This document shows positions 57,982 through 64,000 of a stretch of DNA of 64,000 bases, one piece after another. The translations under genes and the position numbers were made by a program. The notes beneath the pieces are model-generated. The model worked only from the letters and a program-made list of their open reading frames with translations, was not told the DNA's origin and ran no database searches. The stretch lies in NCBI GenBank assembly GCA_017853885.1, contig JAFMIR010000004.1, forward strand, positions 62,001 to 126,000. The letters run 5' to 3'. This DNA is from Prosthecobacter sp. (lineage in GTDB: Bacteria > Verrucomicrobiota > Verrucomicrobiia > Verrucomicrobiales > Verrucomicrobiaceae). How positions within the stretch are numbered: position 1 is the stretch's first letter; every line of letters begins with the position of its first letter.

Positions 57982-59580
57982 ATGCCTGTCACCATGCGAC
58001 TTCTTTTACTTCTTTCTGCCCTTTCACTCCTCGTTCAAGCCCATTCGCTGCGTGCGGCTTCTCGACCGAACATCATTTTCATTCTCTGTGATGACCTTGG
58101 CTATGGCGATGTGCATTGCCTCAACCCGGAGGGAAAGATTGCCACACCGCATTTGGATCGGCTAGCGGCAGAAGGTATGATTTTCACGGACGCACATAGC
58201 GGATCGAGTGTGTGCACACCAACCCGCTACGGTTTGATGACCGGCCGCTACGCTTGGCGCACCAAGCTGCAAAGTGGTGTACTCGGCGGTCTCTCACCAC
58301 GTCTCATCGAACAGGGACGCCTCACCGTGCCGAGCTTTTTGAAGCAAAACGGATACCACACAGCCTGCGTGGGTAAATGGCACCTCGGCATGAATTGGGT
58401 GCGCACCGGCGAGGTGAGCGAGCTGAGCATCGAGAAACCCAACCAGGTGAAAAACGTCGACTATAGCCAACCCATCGCCAATGGCCCCACTAGCGTGGGT
58501 TTTGATTCGTATTTCGGCATCAGCGCCTCACTCGACATGGTTCCTTACTGTTTCATTGAAAATGACCGCGTGGTTGCACACCCCACCGAAACGACGAAAA
58601 TCCCGATGAACGACTCCAAAGGTGGCTTCAGCCGTGAAGGTCCGGGTAGTCCTGGCTTCCGCGGAGAGGATGTGCTGCCCAGCTTCACTCAGCGGGCGTT
58701 GAAGATCATCGAAGAAAAGGCCGCCGCTTCCAAGAACGGCAAGCCTTTCTTTCTCTACATGCCTTTGAATTCGCCGCATACACCCATTGTGCCAAACCCG
58801 AAATGGCGCGGCAAAAGCGGTCTGAGTCTTTATGCTGACTTCGTCATGGAGACGGATGACGCCATCGGCCAGATCATGACGGCTACGGAGCAGAATGGTA
58901 TCTCCAAAGATACTCTGATCATCGTCACAAGCGATAATGGCTGTTCCCCCAGCGCGGATTTTCCACTGCATCTCTCGAAGGGCCACAACCCCAGCCACAA
59001 CCTGCGCGGTCACAAGGCTGACATTTACGATGGTGGCCACCGCGTGCCTTTCATCGTGCGCTGGCCAGCAAAAGTCCAAGGCGGCCAAAAAACCTCGCAG
59101 CTCACCTGTCTCACCGATTTGATGGCCACCGCTGCCGATATTCTCGGGCAAAAGCTTCCCGACAACGCTGCGGAGGACAGCTTTAGCTTCCTGCCTTCCC
59201 TCCAAGGCCAAAAAAACGCTGCCGCACGTTCCAACATCATCCATCACAGCATCAACGGCTCCTTCGCCATTCGCGAAGTAAGCCTGAAACTCGAGCTCTG
59301 CGCCGACTCAGGCGGCTGGAGTGATCCACGTCCCGGTCATGCACCAAAAGGCAGTCCTGAGAGCCAGCTTTACGACCTCAGCATTGACATCGGCGAGCAA
59401 ACCAACCTGATCAGCTCAAAGCCAGAGGCCGCTGCCAAGCTTGAGGCGCTGCTGAATAAGCAGATCTCCGAAGGCCGCAGCACTCCAGGTGCCGCACAGA
59501 AAAACGCAGTCGATGTCGTGCTACGCAAAGCAGTTTCCTCGACTCTCAAAGGCGCAAAAGGCAAAAAAACCATTCCATAG
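57982..59580 (+). CDS. Exported sulfatase (Cys-type, formylglycine)
   Basis: The 532-residue protein has a signal peptide (LLLLLSALSLLVQAHS) and the alkaline-phosphatase-like core. Asp37-Asp38 are in IIFILCDDLGYGD, the modification motif is CTPTRYGLMTGR with Cys78 becoming formylglycine, then GKWHLG and IVTSDNGCSP. It removes sulfate esters from a sulfated sugar or polymer in the periplasm. Maturation needs a formylglycine-generating or anaerobic maturation enzyme, not found here. The divergent XylR regulator suggests sugar control. Start may also be Met5 (57994). Confidence 0.93.
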   Translation: MPVTMRLLLLLSALSLLVQAHSLRAASRPNIIFILCDDLGYGDVHCLNPEGKIATPHLDRLAAEGMIFTDAHSGSSVCTPTRYGLMTGRYAWRTKLQSGVLGGLSPRLIEQGRLTVPSFLKQNGYHTACVGKWHLGMNWVRTGEVSELSIEKPNQVKNVDYSQPIANGPTSVGFDSYFGISASLDMVPYCFIENDRVVAHPTETTKIPMNDSKGGFSREGPGSPGFRGEDVLPSFTQRALKIIEEKAAASKNGKPFFLYMPLNSPHTPIVPNPKWRGKSGLSLYADFVMETDDAIGQIMTATEQNGISKDTLIIVTSDNGCSPSADFPLHLSKGHNPSHNLRGHKADIYDGGHRVPFIVRWPAKVQGGQKTSQLTCLTDLMATAADILGQKLPDNAAEDSFSFLPSLQGQKNAAARSNIIHHSINGSFAIREVSLKLELCADSGGWSDPRPGHAPKGSPESQLYDLSIDIGEQTNLISSKPEAAAKLEALLNKQISEGRSTPGAAQKNAVDVVLRKAVSSTLKGAKGKKTIP

Positions 59581-59581
59581 G

Positions 59582-60157
59582 CTACGGACTGCCCGCATCT
59601 TGTGCCTGCTTTTGGCTTTCCAAGTTCAGCTTGGAAATCGGGTATGCCACTTCCTGACCATTCGCAGGCATGCGGAGAACCACATTGGAACCTTCAAGGC
59701 GCACAAAGCCGGCACGAATGGTTTTCCCCTCCAGATTTGTCCAGCTCATGATAGGCGGAAGGGCCTTCTTCGGTGTGCTCGGAGTGCTGGCGGAGGCCAC
59801 TGCAGGCTTTATCCCGGGCAGCAAAGCGCCTTCTTTGATCCAATCAGTCAGCTTGCGGATATCACCGCTAGAGAGTTGACCCTTCGGCGGCATGTGCTTC
59901 TCGTGGCTTGCATTCACAATGACCTCCAGAAAATGGCTGCCATCAGGATTGCCGGGCCGGATCTGAGCCACATCGTTGTCTGCGATGTCGAGCTTGAAGG
60001 TTTCCAATTCATCAAAGACAAAACCACCTTTGCGTTTACCCGTCTTCTCGCTGTGACACTCGTAGCAGTTCTTTTCGAGAATGGGCTGGATGTCTTTTTG
60101 AAAGTCGGCGGCTGATGCAGCAAGGACTGTGGCAAAGAAGAAGCAGGACATTTTCAT
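59582..60157 (-). CDS. Small cytochrome-c domain protein with SHD1 domain
   Basis: The 191-residue exported protein has a short signal peptide, a planctomycete-type cytochrome domain with heme motif CYECH (31-35) and a distal Met in HMPPKGQL, a linker, and a C-terminal SHD1-like domain (about 138-185; WTNLEGKTIRAGFVRLEGSN, VAYPISKLN). SHD1 in these bacteria is common in secreted proteins of unknown role. It is convergent with the sulfatase with 1 bp between stops and is followed by the coiled-coil/TPR gene's end. Confidence 0.85.
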   Translation of the reverse strand: MKMSCFFFATVLAASAADFQKDIQPILEKNCYECHSEKTGKRKGGFVFDELETFKLDIADNDVAQIRPGNPDGSHFLEVIVNASHEKHMPPKGQLSSGDIRKLTDWIKEGALLPGIKPAVASASTPSTPKKALPPIMSWTNLEGKTIRAGFVRLEGSNVVLRMPANGQEVAYPISKLNLESQKQAQDAGSP

Positions 60158-60195
60158 AAGCGCGTGCGGTTGGAACGAGGCTAAGGTGCCTTGAC

Positions 60196-62274
60196 TTAGT
60201 TCTGCGACACCTTTTTCCCACCTTCGAGCAGGCGCTCAAGGTTCTCATCCGATTTCACGCCCTTCTTCAGTGCCGCCGCGTATTCCTCGCGTGCCTTGTC
60301 CCACTGTGGGGGATCCCAAGTGGCGTAGAGCACGGCCAAGTTGAAATGCGCCTCGCCGTGTTCGGGATCAATGGCGAGTGTGGTTTTGAATTCGCGCTCG
60401 GCACGCTCCATGAGATTCAGTTTAGTAGAGATGATGCCGAGATAATGCCGTGCGCTGGCATTCTGCGGTATTTTAGCCAAGCTTTTCTCAAAGAAAGTCA
60501 TGCTATCCTTCCAGCGTTCCTGCTTGAAGTGAGTCACTCCCATCGCGTAAGTGGCGTTTGCATTGTCTGGATCATAAGCGAGCGCTTTTTGAAGAGCCGC
60601 CTCAGACTCGGCAAATTTGCCTGCGCGCTGCTGCGTCATGCCGAGCCCAATGAGCGCATCCGTGCTCCTCGGCTCAACGCGAAGCGCGTCTTCGTAGAAC
60701 TTCGCTGCGTTGATGAAATCTTTGGCCGTGTAGGCCTCTCCCGCACGAAGCAACAGGGAGGTCAATGACCCCGGCGAAAGTTTGCTGCCTGAAGGTGGCG
60801 TGGCACTGGCGGCAATGAGCGTCGCCTGCACACCATTTGCACCGATCAATTCCTTGGCTGCGGGGTCCTTGAAGAGCTTTTCCTCTTCGGGACTGAGAGT
60901 CATACGGGTATTTTTGAGCTCCTCGACCTGCTTGAGTAAATCGGTGGAAGCATTCTCCATTTTTGAGAGCTGGGAGATGATGAGCTCCTTGGCCTGCTGC
61001 TGGCGATTTTGCAGGCGAAGCTGGCGGATGATAATGTTCCGCAACATCTCGTTTTCCTGGGTGATGAGGGCATTCGGCTCGTTAGGGCTTGCATTGTTCG
61101 GCATCTCCTTCAGCTCCTTCAGTTGGCGGGTGAGATCCGCCACCTGCGTCTGATACTGGGCACTTTCCTGGCGCAATGTGGTGAGCTGGCCCTGGAGGGT
61201 GGTGATGTCACCACGGAGCTTGTTGATCTCCTGATCCTTGCGGGTGACATCCGCTTTGAGTGCCTCCACCTGCTTCTGTGCAACATCGAGCTCCTTCTGA
61301 AGGCGCACATTCTCAGCAATCAGCTTCTTCATATTGCCGCTAGCGGTCTTTTTCTTGAGCTCCTCCACCTCAGCTTGGGCCCCCAAGGCTTTCGCATTGG
61401 CAACATCACGCTCCTTGACCGCATTGTCTCTTTCCTTGATGAGCTTGTCGCGCTCAGATTCGAGCTTGCCTCTCTCCTGCTGAACAACGGCAAGACTTTC
61501 ATTCGAGGTCTTGAGTTTAGCGGAGGCATCCGCAGCAGCCTTTTCAGCGGCGGCGAGCTGGCGGGCATTCTTCGCCAGTTCGGCATCCACTGCAGCTTTT
61601 TGCTGCTTCAGTTCATGAAGTTGGCTAGAGGCGGCTCGGCCAGCCTCAACCTCTTTTTGCATGCCCACAATGGCTTGCTCGAGCACGCCAGCCTTACGCG
61701 CCAGCGTAGAATTCTCACCGGTAACGCGACTCACCTCACCGGCGGCCCAGTCATGCCACTCGCCCCATTTATTCAGATCCAATTCGAGCTGCTTTTTGTC
61801 CCGCTCTAGTTCGAGAATTCTCCCACGCATCTGACTCTCCCAACTACGCAAGAGTCCATCGAGGCTCGGGATATCACCAGAGGTCCGCTGAGAACCGGGG
61901 GATGAAGCCATAACTGGTGCAGGCTGCGGCACGGGTTGAGCCGTAACCTGAGGCTGCGAGGCCAAAGCATTCCTAGCCTGCATCGCCTCCAGCCGACCAA
62001 TGGCAGTCGCGATCGTGCGCTGACGGTTCATCCTCGTCTCCACCTCATAGGTGGGGAAGTTTTTTTCCAGCGTGGCGTAGAGTTCGCCAGCCTGCTTGTA
62101 CTTGGCTAAAGCCATTTCGAGGTCTCCCCCCTTTTCGAGACGGCCTGCCTCATTGTAGATGACGAAGCCACTAAAATGAAGATCCGAGGCGCCGCCGGTC
62201 GTTTGCGCATGAAGACGCAGGGCGGCAAGCTGTCCCGCAAAGGCCAGCAGCAGGGCGAAAAGCAGTCGTTTCAT
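60196..62274 (-). CDS. Exported coiled-coil and TPR-repeat protein
   Basis: MKRLLFALLLAFAGQLAALR at 62274 gives a signal peptide; upstream codons in the frame are Pro/Arg-rich and cover the hairpin. The 692-residue protein has an N-terminal TPR-like pair (EAGRLEKGGDLEMALAKYKQ), a Pro/Gln linker, and a long coiled coil (about 170-440) full of Lys/Glu/Gln heptads. At the C-terminus are four to five TPR units (about 525-670; AKDFINAAKFYEDALRVEPR, NATYAMGVTHFKQERWKDSM). The role is probably structural or in complex assembly in the periplasm; the partner is unknown. Confidence 0.85.
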   Translation of the reverse strand: MKRLLFALLLAFAGQLAALRLHAQTTGGASDLHFSGFVIYNEAGRLEKGGDLEMALAKYKQAGELYATLEKNFPTYEVETRMNRQRTIATAIGRLEAMQARNALASQPQVTAQPVPQPAPVMASSPGSQRTSGDIPSLDGLLRSWESQMRGRILELERDKKQLELDLNKWGEWHDWAAGEVSRVTGENSTLARKAGVLEQAIVGMQKEVEAGRAASSQLHELKQQKAAVDAELAKNARQLAAAEKAAADASAKLKTSNESLAVVQQERGKLESERDKLIKERDNAVKERDVANAKALGAQAEVEELKKKTASGNMKKLIAENVRLQKELDVAQKQVEALKADVTRKDQEINKLRGDITTLQGQLTTLRQESAQYQTQVADLTRQLKELKEMPNNASPNEPNALITQENEMLRNIIIRQLRLQNRQQQAKELIISQLSKMENASTDLLKQVEELKNTRMTLSPEEEKLFKDPAAKELIGANGVQATLIAASATPPSGSKLSPGSLTSLLLRAGEAYTAKDFINAAKFYEDALRVEPRSTDALIGLGMTQQRAGKFAESEAALQKALAYDPDNANATYAMGVTHFKQERWKDSMTFFEKSLAKIPQNASARHYLGIISTKLNLMERAEREFKTTLAIDPEHGEAHFNLAVLYATWDPPQWDKAREEYAAALKKGVKSDENLERLLEGGKKVSQN

Positions 62275-62344
62275 GAGGGGAAGGGGTTTTGATAGAACTG
62301 GAGGGGATGAGAGCATACCGCCTAGAGCAGGCTTTGGCAATGCT

Positions 62345-62372
62345 CTTGCAAGCCTAGGCCTTGGCTTGCAAG
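62345..62372. repeat. Perfect 10-bp inverted repeat upstream of the coiled-coil/TPR gene
   Basis: CTTGCAAGCC (62345-62354) and GGCTTGCAAG (62363-62372) are separated by TAGGCCTT, whose AGG/CCT can pair further. It lies about 70-100 bp before the ATG at 62274, in the 253-bp spacer after the methyltransferase gene. There is no T-run, so a protein-binding site or leader hairpin is more likely than a terminator. Confidence 0.6.
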
Positions 62373-62527
62373 CCATCTCGTGTTAACGGGCGACTACAAG
62401 CTCTCCCAGCGAAAAACTTATTCATGAGACGATGAAGTGAGCTTGGCCCGAAGGCTCCGACACGCGATCTTGATCACCCGCAAAGAGATGAAACATGAAA
62501 AGTTCCCGTGGCTGTGACCGCATGTCA

Positions 62528-63181
62528 TCATTGCCGCCGGCGAAGCACCGCTACCCATCGGTCCACCGATTTCCCAGGCGCATCCTTCAGCGCACGGCTG
62601 GCCTTGTTTCGCTTGTTGCTCACCACTTCCATCCCCAGCGCCTCCAGCGCTCGCAGCGCCAGTCGGTGCTCCACATCGAAGTAACTTGTGATCACCAGCA
62701 TGCCGTCCGGCCGCAGCTTGGCGATGCCTTGATCGAAGATTTTTTTCCACAACTCCTGACCATGCCAGAAGTTTTGATGGCGAACAAAAACCATGTTGAA
62801 GTCATCACCCAGTTGCTTGTGCTCGCTAATCTTCGTGGCGTCCTCGATCAAAAAATCCGCCGGAAGATGAGAGTGCGTTTCACGTGCTTGGCGGATCTCA
62901 CGAATGCGGATGTCCGCCCCAACCATTTCGACCGCGCCCCCCTGTGTGAGATCAGAACCTAACTGGATGAGCGTCTCCGCCTCGTCGCAACGCCCACAGG
63001 CCAAGTTTAAGATGCGCATGTCCTTCTGCCCCGCCGCCACATGCGGCGAGAGCGAATCCTGAAGGAGCGATTTGAGCTTCGCCATGTCCTCTTGGATCAT
63101 GTTCTGTGGCTGCGACAGTTCAGACGATGTGGTAGCGATCAAGCTCATGACTAGACCGGCTTTGGGTTTGCCATCATCCAT
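62528..63181 (-). CDS. SAM-dependent methyltransferase (class I)
   Basis: The 217-residue protein has the SAM-binding fold: ILNLACGRCDEAETLIQLG (motif I), MVGADIRIREI (acidic loop at strand 2), ADFLIEDATKI (motif II/III), and LRPDGMLVITSYFDVEHRLA. The N-terminal 50 residues are helical. The substrate is unknown; nothing in the motifs separates small-molecule from nucleic-acid methylation. It begins 92 bp after the trpB stop and ends before the coiled-coil/TPR gene, so all three are co-oriented. Confidence 0.75.
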   Translation of the reverse strand: MDDGKPKAGLVMSLIATTSSELSQPQNMIQEDMAKLKSLLQDSLSPHVAAGQKDMRILNLACGRCDEAETLIQLGSDLTQGGAVEMVGADIRIREIRQARETHSHLPADFLIEDATKISEHKQLGDDFNMVFVRHQNFWHGQELWKKIFDQGIAKLRPDGMLVITSYFDVEHRLALRALEALGMEVVSNKRNKASRALKDAPGKSVDRWVAVLRRRQ

Positions 63182-63273
63182 GAAACATGGCTTTGCCTCG
63201 CCATTTCGTCAGCCGAACAAACGGCTCTGTGCGCCAAAGCAGAGTTGAGCATCTGATGGTCGTGCATGCCAAA

Positions 63274-64000
63274 TCAGAACTTCAATTCTTCACCCAAGAT
63301 CATCCGCGCAGCCTGGGCCACATCTTTGTCACCTCGACCACTGAGGTTCACGAGGATGATTTGATCCTTCCGCATCTTTGGAGCGACTTTTTTGACTTCG
63401 GCGATGGCATGAGAACTTTCCAGAGCGGGTATGATACCTTCGATCTGGCTGAGTTCCTGGAAGGCGTCGAGTGCCTCCGAGTCAGTGGCGTAGTTGTAGG
63501 TCACGCGGCCTTGTTCATGCAGCCAAGCGTGCTCGGGGCCGATGGCGGCGTAGTCGAGACCGGCGCTGACGCTGTGCGTGAGCTCGATTTGACCATCGGG
63601 ATTGGCCAGGAGCCAAGTTTTGGTGCCTTGCAGCACGCCGAGGCGGCCGCCTTGGAACCGCGCGGCATGGCGTTCAGGGATGATGCCATCGCCACCGGCC
63701 TCGACGCCGGTCATGCGCACGCCTTCATCATTGAGGAAGGGATGGAAAAGGCCGATCGAATTGCTGCCGCCGCCCACGCAGGCGACGAGAAGATCCGGCA
63801 GGCGTTCTTCACGCTCCAAAATCTGCCGACGAGCCTCCACACCGATCACGCGATGAAAATCACGCACCATCATCGGGAAAGGATGCGAGCCGAGGGCGGA
63901 GCCGAGGATATAGTGCGTGGTGCGCACATTCGTGACCCAGTCACGCATGGCCTCGTTCACGGCTTCCTTGAGCGTCGCTTGTCCGGCTGTCACCGCAACG
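63274..64000 (-). CDS. trpB: Tryptophan synthase beta chain, N-terminus outside the window
   Basis: The last 241 codons are visible; the frame continues past the window edge. The part seen runs through [20 protein letters not shown], the PLP-phosphate loop [10 protein letters not shown], the ESSHAIAE segment and LSGRGDKD near the end, all TrpB-typical. The PLP lysine lies in the missing N-terminal part. TrpB joins indole and serine into tryptophan with TrpA. No other trp gene is in the window. Identity is firm, the start is not seen. Confidence 0.95.
   Translation of the reverse strand, partial: VAVTAGQATLKEAVNEAMRDWVTNVRTTHYILGSALGSHPFPMMVRDFHRVIGVEARRQILEREERLPDLLVACVGGGSNSIGLFHPFLNDEGVRMTGVEAGGDGIIPERHAARFQGGRLGVLQGTKTWLLANPDGQIELTHSVSAGLDYAAIGPEHAWLHEQGRVTYNYATDSEALDAFQELSQIEGIIPALESSHAIAEVKKVAPKMRKDQIILVNLSGRGDKDVAQAARMILGEELKF

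Noticed and set aside
62313-62376. N-terminal extension of the coiled-coil/TPR protein
   Set aside because: The added residues are Pro/Arg-rich, cover the palindrome, and precede a clear signal peptide starting at 62274.
63182-63273. Terminator after trpB
   Set aside because: Only short arms (GCCG/CGGC, CTCTG/CAGAG) with no T-run; too weak to list.

Overview
The window looks like a chromosomal segment from a verrucomicrobial bacterium, probably of the Verrucomicrobiaceae/Prosthecobacter type. This is inferred from lineage-typical proteins: two large cytochrome-c proteins of the DUF1592/DUF1588/DUF1585 type flanking a DUF1552 protein, a small cytochrome with an SHD1 domain, a Cys-type sulfatase, and exported Gram-negative proteins. 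Both edges cut genes: an exported protein at the left and trpB at the right.

Layout. 0-8.3 kb: an exported propeller-like protein (cut), then a sulfide/persulfide module (ArsR repressor diverging from a rhodanese-DUF2892 protein and a CoA-disulfide-reductase-like enzyme with a C-terminal rhodanese). A sugar-acid type operon follows (ceramidase-fold protein, galactonate-dehydratase-like enolase, MFS transporter). At its end sits a 165-bp, almost perfectly symmetric imperfect palindrome with about 28-bp terminal inverted repeats, which looks like a small non-autonomous mobile element. 8.5-19.6 kb: SRPBCC protein, RarD-like permease, CstA, an orphan HlyD-type adaptor, MogA and Prc, a metallo-beta-lactamase-fold hydrolase, RlmN, and an aldolase-like/SDR pair.

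19.6-33.1 kb (minus strand): the core expression cluster, in transcription order tRNA-Thr, tuf, terminator, tRNA-Trp, secE, nusG, rplK, rplA, rplJ, rplL, rpoB, rpoC, strong terminator. 33-36.8 kb: an AraC regulator, an NhaD-type antiporter with a good sigma70-like promoter, and argH. 36.9-43.4 kb: the DUF1592-DUF1552-DUF1592 triad. 43.4-49.8 kb: a small membrane protein, LysM lipoprotein plus amidase, polyprenyl diphosphate synthase, radC, a lipoprotein, trmB, and an acyl-CoA:acetate CoA-transferase.

49.9-53.6 kb: an assimilatory sulfate operon (cysH, a TauE-like permease, cysD, cysN). 53.8-57.7 kb: a stretch that looks AT-richer by eye, with two uncharacterised membrane or exported proteins, a 620-bp stretch without a convincing gene, and a XylR-type regulator. 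58-64 kb: a sulfatase divergent from that regulator, a small cytochrome/SHD1 protein, a coiled-coil/TPR protein, a methyltransferase and trpB.

Biologically, the window joins the transcription/translation core with sulfur handling (persulfide control, sulfate reduction, sulfatase) and extracytoplasmic polymer or sugar-acid use. All functional calls come from reading motifs; no database search was possible.
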